Below, in pieces: positions 6,549 through 14,227 of a stretch of 30,063 nt of DNA (position 1 is the first letter of the stretch; each line of letters opens with the position of its first letter). The stretch lies in contig CAKTMK010000027.1 in assembly GCA_934574045.1 (NCBI GenBank), positions 1-30,063 on the forward strand. Direction: 5' to 3'. Made by a program: the position numbers and the translations under genes. The notes beneath the pieces are model-generated. The model had not been told where the DNA came from. It made no database searches and saw only the letters and a program-made list of their open reading frames with translations. The DNA comes from an uncultured Oscillibacter sp. (GTDB lineage Bacteria > Bacillota > Clostridia > Oscillospirales > Oscillospiraceae).

Positions 6549-7127
6549 ATGAAAGACATCGTAGAGATCCGTTGGCATGGCCGCGGCGGACAGGGCGCGA
6601 AGACCGCGTCGCTGCTGCTGGCGGACGCCGCCTTCAACACGGGCAAGTACGTCCAGGGCTTCCCGGAGTACGGCCCGGAGCGCATGGGCGCGCCCATCAC
6701 GGCTTACAACCGCATCAGCTCCGAGCGGAGCACCGTCCACTCCAACATTTACTTCCCGGACTATGTGGTGGTGGTGGACGAGACGCTGCTGGCGTCCGTG
6801 GACGTGACCGCGGGCCTGAAGGAGAGCGGCGGCATCGTCATCAACTCCGGCAAATCCCCGGCGGAGCTGCGCCCGAAGCTCAAGGGCTATCAGGGCAAGG
6901 TCTACACCATCGACGCGGGAAAGATCAGCGAGGAGGAGCTGGGGAAGAACTTCCCCAACACGCCCATGCTGGCCGCCATCGTGAAGGTCTCCGGCGTGGT
7001 GGAGGAGCAGGAGTTCATCAAGGACATGGAGGCTTCCTTCAAGCATAAGTTTGCCTCGAAGCCGCAGGTGATCGAGGGCAATATGCGCGCCCTGAAGCGT
7101 TCTATGGAGGAGGTACAGGAAGGATGA
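6549..7127 (+). CDS. porG: 2-oxoacid:ferredoxin oxidoreductase, gamma subunit
   Basis: The 192-residue gamma subunit of a four-subunit ferredoxin oxidoreductase. The enzyme converts a 2-oxoacid and CoA to acyl-CoA, CO2 and reduced ferredoxin in the cytoplasm. The family hallmark is at the start: RWHGRGGQGAKTAS (about residues 8-21), followed by GFPEYGPERMGAP and the SNIYFPDYVVVVDETL segment. It is the first gene of a G-D-A-B operon, and its stop overlaps porD in an ATGA. Pyruvate is the likeliest substrate; a branched-chain 2-oxoacid cannot be excluded. Confidence 0.94.
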   Translation: MKDIVEIRWHGRGGQGAKTASLLLADAAFNTGKYVQGFPEYGPERMGAPITAYNRISSERSTVHSNIYFPDYVVVVDETLLASVDVTAGLKESGGIVINSGKSPAELRPKLKGYQGKVYTIDAGKISEEELGKNFPNTPMLAAIVKVSGVVEEQEFIKDMEASFKHKFASKPQVIEGNMRALKRSMEEVQEG

Positions 7128-7432
7128 GCTGGAAAGCAAGCGAAATGACGCCGGACGTGAAGTGGCAGGACATCACTCCCGGCTGCAATATTTTTGAAGG
7201 CGGCACGTCCAAGGTCGTGGAGACCGGCGACTGGCGCACCATGAAGCCCGTGATGGACTGGGACAAGTGCAGACAGTGCCTGCTGTGCGTCCCCGTCTGC
7301 CCGGATATGTCCATCCCCGTCGGAGAGGACGGCAAGCGCGCGGATTTCGACTATTTCTTCTGCAAGGGCTGCGGCATCTGCGCCAACACGTGTCCTTTCG
7401 GGGCCATCAAGATGGTCAAGGACGAGAAGTAA
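7124..7432 (+). CDS. porD: 2-oxoacid:ferredoxin oxidoreductase, delta (ferredoxin-like) subunit
   Basis: A 102-residue iron-sulfur subunit carrying two 4Fe-4S clusters that pass electrons from the catalytic dimer to ferredoxin. Both cysteine sets are complete: Cys49-52-55-59 (CRQCLLCVPVCP) and Cys80-83-86-90 (CKGCGICANTCP). The first 45 residues form the usual N-terminal extension before the bacterial ferredoxin fold. Translation is coupled to porG by a 4-base overlap, and porA follows after 15 bases. Confidence 0.95.
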   Translation: MSWKASEMTPDVKWQDITPGCNIFEGGTSKVVETGDWRTMKPVMDWDKCRQCLLCVPVCPDMSIPVGEDGKRADFDYFFCKGCGICANTCPFGAIKMVKDEK

Positions 7433-7447
7433 GGAGGGACGAGAAAA

Positions 7448-8626
7448 ATGGGCATCAGAGAAAGACTTTCCGGCAACGAGGCCGTTGCCTTTGCAATGAA
7501 GCAGATCAACCCCGACGTGATGGGCGCGTTCCCGATCACGCCGTCCACCGAGATCCCCCAGTACTTCTCTACATACGTGGATAACGGACAGGTGGACACG
7601 GAGTTCATCCCCGTGGAGTCCGAGCACTCCGCCATGTCCACCTGCATCGGCGCGGAGGCCGCCGGCTGCCGCGCCGTCAGCGCCACCAGCTCCTGCGGCC
7701 TGTGCTACATGACCGAGATGCTGTACGTGGCCGCGTCCGACCGCCTGCCCATCACGCTGGCGGTCTCCACCCGCGCCCTGTCCGGCCCCATCAACATCAA
7801 CAACGACCACTCCGACGCCATGGGCGTGCGGGACACGGGCTGGCTGATGCTGTTCGCCGAGACGAATCAGGAGGCCTATGACAACTATCTTCAGGCCATG
7901 CGCATCGGCGAGGCGGTGAGCCTGCCCATCATGGTCTGCCAGGACGGCTTCATCACCTCTCACGCCATCGAGAACATCGAGCTGGTGGAGGACGAGAAGG
8001 TCAAGGCGTTCGTGGGCGAGTACAAGCCCAAGCACTTCCTGCTCAACAAGGATGAGCCGATGGCCGTCGGCGCTTACGCCACCCCGGTCTATTACATGGA
8101 GTGCAAGCGGGCGCAGGCTCAGGCCATGATGGACGCCAAGGAGGTCATCAAAAAGGTCGGCGCGGAGTTCGGCCAGATGACCGGCCGGACCTACGGCCTG
8201 ATCGAAAAGTACCGCATGGACGACGCCGAGGAGGCCATCGTCATCATCGGCTCCTCCGCCGGAACGGCCAAGGAGGCCGTCAACGAGCTGCGCGAGCAGG
8301 GCAAGAAGGTGGGCCTCATCAAGGTCCGCGCCTTCCGTCCCTTCCCCAGCGAGGAGATCGTGGACGCGCTGAAGAACGTGAAGGCCTTCGCCGTCATGGA
8401 CAAGGACGACAGCTTCAACGGCCACTGCGGCCCCATGTACGCGGAGGTCACTGCGTCCATGTACGCCGCGGGCGTCTGCGCGCCCAAGGGCATCAGCTAT
8501 ATTTACGGTCTGGGCGGCCGCGACGTGCGGGTGGAGAGCATCCAGCACGTGTTCGCGGAGCTGGCTGAGATCGCCGCCACCGGCGTCACGGGCGAGACTT
8601 ACCGCTATCTGGACGTGCGGGAATAA
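7448..8626 (+). CDS. porA: 2-oxoacid:ferredoxin oxidoreductase, alpha subunit
   Basis: The 392-residue alpha subunit, of normal length. The N-terminal pyrimidine-binding domain has the family motif GAFPITPSTEIPQY (about residues 25-38) and the EFIPVESEHSAM region with the glutamate that activates thiamine diphosphate. The TSSCGLCYMTEMLYVAA stretch follows. The C-terminal half (from about 255) is the transketolase-C-like domain. A GGAGG ribosome site lies 7 bases ahead of the ATG. Together with PorB it forms the catalytic site. Confidence 0.95.
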   Translation: MGIRERLSGNEAVAFAMKQINPDVMGAFPITPSTEIPQYFSTYVDNGQVDTEFIPVESEHSAMSTCIGAEAAGCRAVSATSSCGLCYMTEMLYVAASDRLPITLAVSTRALSGPININNDHSDAMGVRDTGWLMLFAETNQEAYDNYLQAMRIGEAVSLPIMVCQDGFITSHAIENIELVEDEKVKAFVGEYKPKHFLLNKDEPMAVGAYATPVYYMECKRAQAQAMMDAKEVIKKVGAEFGQMTGRTYGLIEKYRMDDAEEAIVIIGSSAGTAKEAVNELREQGKKVGLIKVRAFRPFPSEEIVDALKNVKAFAVMDKDDSFNGHCGPMYAEVTASMYAAGVCAPKGISYIYGLGGRDVRVESIQHVFAELAEIAATGVTGETYRYLDVRE

Positions 8627-8641
8627 GGAGGGAGAACCGTC

Positions 8642-9574
8642 ATGAGCTACAATCTGAAAGAGAATGTAATGAAGGAAGACCGCCTGAGCGGCGGCCATCG
8701 GATGTGCGCGGGCTGCGGCTCCCCCATCGCCGTGCGGACGGTGCTGCGGGCGCTGAACCCGGAGGACCACGCCGTGGTCTGCTCGGCCACCAGCTGCCTG
8801 GAGGTCTCCACGTTCATGTACCCCTACACCGCGTGGAAGGACAGCTTCATCCACAACGCGTTTGAAAACGCGGGCGCCACCATCTCCGGCGTGGAGACGG
8901 CGTACAGAGCCATGAAGAAGCGGGGCAAGCTGGACGAGACGTGGAAGTTCATCGCCTTCGGCGGCGACGGCGGCACCTATGACATCGGCTTCCAGAGCCT
9001 GTCCGGCGCCATGGAGCGGGGCCACGACATCGTGTACGTCTGCTACGATAACGAGGCGTATATGAACACCGGCATCCAGCGCTCCTCCTCCACGCCCCAC
9101 TTTGCCGACACCACCACCACCCCCGCCGGCAGCGTGATCCCCGGCAAGCTCCAGCAGAAGAAGAACCTGACCAAGATCATGGTGGCCCACGGCATCCCCT
9201 ATGCCGCCCAGACCACCTTCATCGGCAACTTTGCCGACATCTCCACCAAGGCCCACACGGCCATCTACACCCCCGGCGCGGCGTTCCTGAACGTGATGGC
9301 GCCCTGCCCCCGCGGCTGGCGCTATCCCAGCGAGAAGCTGATGGAGGTCACCAAGGCGGCGGTGGAGACCTGCGTCTGGCCGCTGTACGAGGTGGTCGAG
9401 GGCAAGTACATCCTCAGCTATAAGCCGAAGAACAAGCTGCCCGTGGAGGAGTACCTCAAGCTGCAGGGCCGCTTCGCCCATATGTTCAAGCCCGGCAACG
9501 AGTGGATGATCGAGCAGGTCCAGAAGGAAGTGGACCGCAACTGGGAGGAGCTGCTGCGCCTGTGCGGCGAATGA
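8642..9574 (+). CDS. porB: 2-oxoacid:ferredoxin oxidoreductase, beta subunit
   Basis: The 310-residue beta subunit, which binds thiamine diphosphate and the proximal 4Fe-4S cluster. Cys22 and Cys25 (MCAGCG), Cys52 and the later cysteine in APCPRGW are the likely cluster ligands. The thiamine diphosphate motif begins with GDG at residues 108-110 and ends with the asparagine of CYDNEAYMNTG. It is the last gene of the operon, followed by a GC hairpin. Ribosome site GGAGGG lies 9 bases upstream. Confidence 0.95.
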   Translation: MSYNLKENVMKEDRLSGGHRMCAGCGSPIAVRTVLRALNPEDHAVVCSATSCLEVSTFMYPYTAWKDSFIHNAFENAGATISGVETAYRAMKKRGKLDETWKFIAFGGDGGTYDIGFQSLSGAMERGHDIVYVCYDNEAYMNTGIQRSSSTPHFADTTTTPAGSVIPGKLQQKKNLTKIMVAHGIPYAAQTTFIGNFADISTKAHTAIYTPGAAFLNVMAPCPRGWRYPSEKLMEVTKAAVETCVWPLYEVVEGKYILSYKPKNKLPVEEYLKLQGRFAHMFKPGNEWMIEQVQKEVDRNWEELLRLCGE

Positions 9575-9601
9575 TCCGCGAAAACTGAACCGTCAGACTG
9601 T

Positions 9602-9628
9602 GCGCCGCCCGGCTCGTCCGGGCGGCGC
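9602..9628 (+). terminator. Probable terminator of porGDAB
   Basis: A perfect 11-bp stem GCGCCGCCCGG/CCGGGCGGCGC with a 5-base loop, 27 bases after the porB stop. Only a poor T stretch (GTTTCC) follows, so termination may be partial. Confidence 0.6.
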
Positions 9629-9659
9629 GCGCCGTTTCCGCAGTCCGCCGTTTCCGCGG

Positions 9660-9689
9660 TTGACGGGACCGGCGGGAATACGGTATACT
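9660..9689 (+). promoter_or_regulatory. Promoter of the cyclohydrolase-folD operon
   Basis: TTGACG (9660-9665), 18-base spacer, TATACT (9684-9689). The leader of about 60 bases has a small GCGGCG/CGCCGC hairpin; I see no tetrahydrofolate riboswitch. Confidence 0.7.
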
Positions 9690-9755
9690 GAAAGCCGCGG
9701 CGGCGCGGAGAGCGCCGCATGACGATACGGACGAGAGCCGGAACGGAGGATACGC

Positions 9756-10385
9756 ATGGGAGAACAACTGACCGGACGGAGCTGCGCGGACTTTACGGCG
9801 CTGCTGGCGTCCAAGGCCCCGGTCCCCGGCGGCGGCGGCGCGGCGGCGCTGGTGGGCGCGCTGGGCGCGGCCCTTTGCTCTATGGCGGGCAATTTTACGC
9901 TGGGCCGGAAGAAGTACGCCGCGGTGGAGCCGGACATCCGGGCGCTGCTGGAGGAGGGCGAGCAGGTGCGCACGCGGCTGCTGGCACTGGTGGAGGCGGA
10001 TGCGGAGGCGTTTGAGCCGCTGTCCAGAGCCTACTCCATCCCCAAGGACGACCCCTCGCGGGAAACCGTTCTGGAGCAGGCGGCGCAGCGGGCCTGCGCC
10101 GCGCCGGTAGAGATGCTGGAGCAGTGCGCCCGGGCGGTGGAGCTGCTGGAGCAGATGCTGGAAAAGGGCAGCGTGATGCTGGCGTCGGACGTGGGGTGCG
10201 GCGCGGTGTGCTGCCGCGCGGCCATGGAGTGCGCCGCGATGAACGTGTACGTCAACACCCGGACGCTGAAAAACCGGGTGGTGGCCGAGGCGCTGGAGCG
10301 CAAGGCGGACGGGCTGCTGAAGGAATACGGCGCACGGGCGGAGGCGGTGGCCGGACAGGTGACCGCCCAGCTCCGCGGAAGATGA
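9756..10385 (+). CDS. Cyclodeaminase/cyclohydrolase family protein (FTCD_C, FchA-like)
   Basis: A 209-residue, largely helical protein of the formiminotransferase-cyclodeaminase C-terminal family. The family signature is at the N-terminus: APVPGGGGAAALVGALGAA (about residues 21-39), then SMAGNFTLGRKKY. Stand-alone members act as 5,10-methenyl-THF cyclohydrolase (FchA of acetogens) or formimino-THF cyclodeaminase. No histidine-degradation genes are nearby, while folD follows by 12 bases, so the cyclohydrolase role is favoured. It would interconvert methenyl-THF and 10-formyl-THF, the step the neighbouring FolD appears unable to perform. Start set by GGAGG 8 bases upstream. Confidence 0.88.
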   Translation: MGEQLTGRSCADFTALLASKAPVPGGGGAAALVGALGAALCSMAGNFTLGRKKYAAVEPDIRALLEEGEQVRTRLLALVEADAEAFEPLSRAYSIPKDDPSRETVLEQAAQRACAAPVEMLEQCARAVELLEQMLEKGSVMLASDVGCGAVCCRAAMECAAMNVYVNTRTLKNRVVAEALERKADGLLKEYGARAEAVAGQVTAQLRGR

Positions 10386-10397
10386 GAGGAGGGGCCT

Positions 10398-11258
10398 ATG
10401 GCGACGATCCTGAGCGGAAAAGCGGTGGGGGAGGCGCTGCACCAGCGGCTGGCCCGGCAGATGCAGACGCTGGCGGCGGCGGGTGTGACGCCCACGCTGG
10501 CAATCCTGCGGGTGGGCGAGCGGCCGGACGATCTGGCCTATGAGCGGGGCGCGGCCAAGCGGTGCGAAAAGCTGGGCGTGGCCGTCCGGCGGGTGACGCT
10601 GGCGGCGGACTGCGCGCAGGAGGAGCTGATGAGCGCCATCCGCGCCGTGAACGAGGACGCGGGCATCCACGGCTGTCTGCTGCTGCGGCCCCTGCCCGCC
10701 GGACTGGACGAGCGGGCGGCCTGCGAGGCGCTGCGCCCGGAAAAGGACGTGGACTGCGTCACCGGTGCGTCCCTCGCCCGGGTGTTCACGGGCCGGGGCG
10801 CGGGCTATCCGCCCTGCACGGCGCAGGCGTGTCTGGAGATCCTGGACCATTACGGCTGCGTGCTGGACGGGCAGCGGGTCACCGTGGTGGGCCGCAGCCT
10901 TGTGATCGGAAAGCCGGCGGCCATGCTGCTGCTGGCCCGCAACGCCACCGTCACCGTCTGCCACACCCACACGATGGATCTGGCGGCGGAGTGCCGCCGG
11001 GCGGACGTGCTGATCGCGGCGGCGGGGAAGGCCGGGGCCATTGGTCCGGAGTGCGTCTCCCGCGGGCAGATCATTATCGACGTGGGCATCCACGTGACGG
11101 AGGACGGCGGGATGTGCGGCGACGTGGACTATCCGGCGGTGGAGCCGCTGGCAGGGGCCATCACGCCGGTGCCCGGGGGCGTGGGGGCCGTGACCTCCAC
11201 CGTGCTGGCGGGGCACGTGATCCGGGCAGCGGCGGACGCCGCGGGCGTCGCCCTCTGA
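10398..11258 (+). CDS. folD: FolD-family methylene-THF dehydrogenase, cyclohydrolase residues replaced
   Basis: A 286-residue FolD homologue of full length. The dehydrogenase half looks intact: VVGRSLVIGKPAAMLLL binds NADP, and DVGIH and TPVPGGVGAVTS are present. The folate site is altered. The catalytic tyrosine is kept (Tyr48), but the lysine four residues later is alanine (Ala52). Spacing to the conserved Cys-Glu is unchanged, so no indel explains it. The glutamine of the usual VQLPLP is leucine (Leu96), and KDVDG reads KDVDC (Cys120). In studied FolD proteins the lysine is needed for the cyclohydrolase step. I infer a methylene-THF dehydrogenase working with the upstream cyclohydrolase. 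Confidence 0.9.
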   Translation: MATILSGKAVGEALHQRLARQMQTLAAAGVTPTLAILRVGERPDDLAYERGAAKRCEKLGVAVRRVTLAADCAQEELMSAIRAVNEDAGIHGCLLLRPLPAGLDERAACEALRPEKDVDCVTGASLARVFTGRGAGYPPCTAQACLEILDHYGCVLDGQRVTVVGRSLVIGKPAAMLLLARNATVTVCHTHTMDLAAECRRADVLIAAAGKAGAIGPECVSRGQIIIDVGIHVTEDGGMCGDVDYPAVEPLAGAITPVPGGVGAVTSTVLAGHVIRAAADAAGVAL

Positions 11259-11283
11259 GCGATCGAGAAAACGGAACAGGAAC

Positions 11284-11318
11284 GAGCGCCGCTCCGGCCG
11301 ATGGCCGGAGCGGCGCTC
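11284..11318 (+). terminator. Terminator of folD
   Basis: A perfect 16-bp stem GAGCGCCGCTCCGGCC (11284-11299) with its complement (11303-11318) and a 3-base loop, followed by TGATTTTA. Confidence 0.8.
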
Positions 11319-11322
11319 TGAT

Positions 11323-11378
11323 TTTACAAACTCTTTACGGAACTGCGGTAACGCATTTGATATGCGGAACGGTATACT
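11323..11378 (+). promoter_or_regulatory. Candidate Pho box and promoter of the pst operon
   Basis: TTTACA (11323-11328) and TTTACG (11334-11339) are direct repeats with an 11-base period, the spacing of PhoP half-sites in Firmicutes. A good -10 (TATACT, 11373-11378) lacks any recognisable -35 box at the expected place, consistent with an activator-dependent promoter. The operon encodes its own PhoP/PhoR-like pair. Confidence 0.5.
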
Positions 11379-11434
11379 GAGGGCACATTCAGGAAATGCA
11401 GACAGCTTTAGAAAATCAAAAGGAGATCATTGAG

Positions 11435-12295
11435 ATGAAAAAGGCTATGAGTTTGTTCCTTGCTCTTGGTATGACCGCGGCGCTGCTGGCCGGCTGCGGC
11501 GGCAGCGGCTCCTCTTCCGCCGCCTCTGCGCAGGCCCCGGCCTCGGCTCCCGCCGCCCTGAGCGGCACGGTGTCCACCAACGGCTCCACCTCCATGGAGA
11601 AGGTGATCGGCGCGCTGAGCGAGCAGTTCATGGCGGATCATTCCGGCGTCACCGTCAGCTACGATCCCACCGGCTCCGGCGCGGGCATCGAGGCCGCCGG
11701 CAACGGCACCTGCGACATCGGCCTTTCCTCCCGCGCGCTGAAGGAGGAGGAGACCGGCCTGACCGGCACCACCGTGGCGCTGGACGGCATCGCCATCATC
11801 GTCAACGCCGAGAACCCGGTGGACGACCTGAGCGTGGATCAGATCGCCCGGCTCTTCACCGGCGCGGCCACGGACTGGTCCGCCGTGGGCGGAAACGCGG
11901 GCGCGGTGGCCTGCATCGGCCGTGAGTCCGGCTCCGGCACCCGGGACGGCTTTGAGTCCATCACCGGCACCAGCGACGCCTGCGTCCTCACTCAGGAGCT
12001 GACCTCCACCGGCGCGGTGATCGAGGCCGTCAAGGGCAACCCCAGCGCCATCGGCTATGCGTCCCTCTCCGCTGTGGAGGGCAAGGACGGCATCAAGGCC
12101 GTCACCGTGGGCGGCGTGGCCTGCTCCGAGGAGACCGTTCTGGACGGCAGCTACGCCATCCAGCGTCCCTTCGTTCTGGTGACCAAAGACGGTGCGGCCC
12201 TCTCCGACGCGGCGCAGGCGTTCTTCGACTTCGCCACCTCCACCGCCGCCTCCGACCTGATCCGCGCCGCCGGCGCGGTGCCCACCGCCAAGTAA
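11435..12295 (+). CDS. pstS: Phosphate-binding lipoprotein PstS
   Basis: A 286-residue extracytoplasmic phosphate-binding protein. A lipoprotein signal peptide (MKKAMSLFLALG core) ends in lipobox LLAGC, making Cys21 the lipidated residue. A Ser/Ala-rich linker follows (about 22-43). The mature part shows PstS motifs: VSTNGSTSMEKV, YDPTGSGAGIEA, CDIGLSSRALK and GRESGSGTRDGFE, whose Ser/Thr/Arg/Asp residues bind phosphate. The start is the ATG at 11435, preceded by AAGGAG; a more upstream ATG would spoil the signal peptide. First gene of pstSCAB-phoU-phoPR. Confidence 0.96.
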   Translation: MKKAMSLFLALGMTAALLAGCGGSGSSSAASAQAPASAPAALSGTVSTNGSTSMEKVIGALSEQFMADHSGVTVSYDPTGSGAGIEAAGNGTCDIGLSSRALKEEETGLTGTTVALDGIAIIVNAENPVDDLSVDQIARLFTGAATDWSAVGGNAGAVACIGRESGSGTRDGFESITGTSDACVLTQELTSTGAVIEAVKGNPSAIGYASLSAVEGKDGIKAVTVGGVACSEETVLDGSYAIQRPFVLVTKDGAALSDAAQAFFDFATSTAASDLIRAAGAVPTAK

Positions 12296-12330
12296 CACGG
12301 CGCGAAAGCGCCTGAGATTCCCCGCAGCCG

Positions 12331-12360
12331 AGCCTCCGTCCAGACCGCTGGACGGAGGCT
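12331..12360 (+). promoter_or_regulatory. Hairpin between pstS and pstC
   Basis: A perfect 13-bp stem AGCCTCCGTCCAG/CTGGACGGAGGCT with a 4-base loop and no T run after it. Such structures often act as partial terminators or 3' stabilisers that give more binding protein than permease. That role is inferred. Confidence 0.6.
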
Positions 12361-12383
12361 GCCGGACTGGAAAGGAGCATGAT

Positions 12384-13346
12384 TTGGAATACACTCCGAC
12401 TGAAAGCGCCGCGCTGCCCCGGCAGGCCGTGCGGCGGACAAAGGCCCCCGCCGCCAGCGGACGGACGGGCGGCGGCCAGCGGCCGCTGGAGCTGGCGATG
12501 CACGCGCTGTTTCTGCTGTGCGGCATTCTGGCAGTGGGCTTTGTGCTGGTCATCAGCATTTACCTGATCGTCTCCGGCATCCCCGCCATCCGCCAGATCG
12601 GCCTGTGGAACTTCCTATCCGGTCAGGTCTGGGAGCCGACGGCCACCACCCGCAATCCGTCCTTCGGAATCCTGCCCTTCATCCTCACCTCGGTGTACGG
12701 CACCGCCGGAGCGATCCTTGTGGGCGTGCCGGTGGGCCTGTTCACGGCGCTGTTTCTGGCCCGGGTGGCGCCGCCCAAGGTGGCGCGGGTCATCCGCGGC
12801 GCGGTGGAGCTGCTGGCGGGCATCCCGTCGGTGGTGTACGGCCTTGTGGGCATGATCGTGCTGGTCCCGGCCATTCAGAAGGCGTTTTCCCTCAGCTCCG
12901 GCGCGTGCCTGCTGGCGGCCATCGTGGTGCTGGCGGTGATGATCCTGCCGTCCATCGTCAACGTGTCGGAGACGGCCATCAACGCCGTCCCCAAGGAGTA
13001 TGAGGAGGCGTCTCTGGCGCTGGGCGCCACGAAGATGGAGACGATCTTCCGCGTCACCCTGCCCGCCGCCCGCAGCGGCGTGGCGGCGGCGGTGGTGCTG
13101 GGCGTGGGCCGCGCCATCGGCGAGGCCATGGCCGTCGTCATGGTGGCGGGCAACGTGTCCAATATGCCCAGCCTGCTCACCGGCGTCCGCTTCCTCACCA
13201 CCGCCATCACCTCCGGCATGAGCTATGCCGCGGTGGGCAGCCTGTACCAGCAGTCCCTGTTTTCCATCGGGCTGGTGCTTTTTCTGTTCATCATGCTCAT
13301 CAACGCGGCGCTGAACCTGTTCATCAAGCGGAAAAAGGAGGGCTGA
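12384..13346 (+). CDS. pstC: Phosphate ABC transporter permease PstC
   Basis: A 320-residue permease. After about 30 polar residues it has roughly six membrane helices, starting with LAMHALFLLCGILAVGFVLV. The permease loop EEASLALGATKMETIFRVTLP (the EAA motif contacting PstB, about residues 210-230) and GRAIGEAMAVVMVAGN are diagnostic. The TTG start is chosen because AAAGGAG lies 7 bases upstream and no in-frame ATG precedes the first helix region. It heterodimerises with PstA, whose GTG start follows three bases after its stop. Confidence 0.95.
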   Translation: MEYTPTESAALPRQAVRRTKAPAASGRTGGGQRPLELAMHALFLLCGILAVGFVLVISIYLIVSGIPAIRQIGLWNFLSGQVWEPTATTRNPSFGILPFILTSVYGTAGAILVGVPVGLFTALFLARVAPPKVARVIRGAVELLAGIPSVVYGLVGMIVLVPAIQKAFSLSSGACLLAAIVVLAVMILPSIVNVSETAINAVPKEYEEASLALGATKMETIFRVTLPAARSGVAAAVVLGVGRAIGEAMAVVMVAGNVSNMPSLLTGVRFLTTAITSGMSYAAVGSLYQQSLFSIGLVLFLFIMLINAALNLFIKRKKEG

Positions 13347-13349
13347 GCG

Positions 13350-14198
13350 GTGGAAAAGCTGTCGACCCGCCGCCGGATCTATGACCGGACGATGCGGGTG
13401 CTGCTGTGGCTGGCGGGCGGGATCACCTGCGCGCTGCTGGCCTTTATGATCGGGTATATCTTCTTCCGGGGCATCCCCAACCTGACGTGGCCGCTGGTCA
13501 GCGGCCAGACCAGCTATCTGAAGAATACGATCGGTATTTTTCCGAACATTGTAAACACGCTGTATATCATTCTGGTGGCCATGGTGCTGGCGCTGCCGCT
13601 GGGCGTGGGCGCGGCGATCTACCTTACGGAGTACGCCGCCAGCCGCCGCCTTGTGGCGGTGATCGAGTTCGCGGCGGAGTCACTGGCGGGCATCCCCTCC
13701 ATCATTTACGGACTGGTGGGCATGCTGGTGTTCGTGCAGTTCATGAACCTGCAGAACGGCATTCTGGCCGGCGGACTGACGCTGGTGGTCATGATCCTGC
13801 CCACCATCATCCGCACCACGCAGGAGAGCCTCAAGACCGTGCCGCAGGCGTACCGGGAGGGGGCGCTGGCCCTCGGCTCCGGCAAGTGGCACATGATCCG
13901 CACGGTGGTGCTGCCCAGCGCGGTGGACGGCATCGTGACCGGCTGCATTCTGGCGGTGGGCCGCATCGTGGGCGAGAGCGCCGCGCTGCTGTATACCGCG
14001 GGTTTCGGCCTTGCGCTCAACGACTTCGTGACCGCGCTGCACGCCTCCTCCGCCACGCTGACGGTGGCGCTGTATATCTACGCCAACGAGCGGGGCGAGA
14101 CGGCGGCGGCCTTTGCCATCGCAACGATCCTGCTGGCGCTGACGCTGCTCATCAACCTGTCCGCGTCCATCGCGGGCCGGCGGCTGAGACGGCGCTGA
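13350..14198 (+). CDS. pstA: Phosphate ABC transporter permease PstA
   Basis: A 282-residue permease and partner of PstC. About six membrane helices are visible, the first at 18-42. The family motifs PNIVNTLYIILVAM, ESLAGIPSIIYGLVGMLVF and the EAA loop YREGALALGSGKWHMIRTVVL are clear, followed by GRIVGESAALLYTAG. The GTG start has GGAGGG about 9 bases upstream, inside the end of pstC, so translation is probably coupled. Confidence 0.95.
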   Translation: MEKLSTRRRIYDRTMRVLLWLAGGITCALLAFMIGYIFFRGIPNLTWPLVSGQTSYLKNTIGIFPNIVNTLYIILVAMVLALPLGVGAAIYLTEYAASRRLVAVIEFAAESLAGIPSIIYGLVGMLVFVQFMNLQNGILAGGLTLVVMILPTIIRTTQESLKTVPQAYREGALALGSGKWHMIRTVVLPSAVDGIVTGCILAVGRIVGESAALLYTAGFGLALNDFVTALHASSATLTVALYIYANERGETAAAFAIATILLALTLLINLSASIAGRRLRRR

Positions 14199-14227
14199 GC
14201 GCGGCAAAACGATAAGGAAGTGACGCT

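Noticed and set aside
6902..9481. Very long minus-strand open frame (about 860 codons) opposite porGDAB
   Set aside because: Rich in His, Val, Leu, Gly and Ala, without domains. It is the mirror of GC-rich codons in four well-identified genes.
9690..9755. Tetrahydrofolate riboswitch in the leader of the folate operon
   Set aside because: The leader is only about 60 bases and shows just a short GC hairpin, not the conserved riboswitch core.
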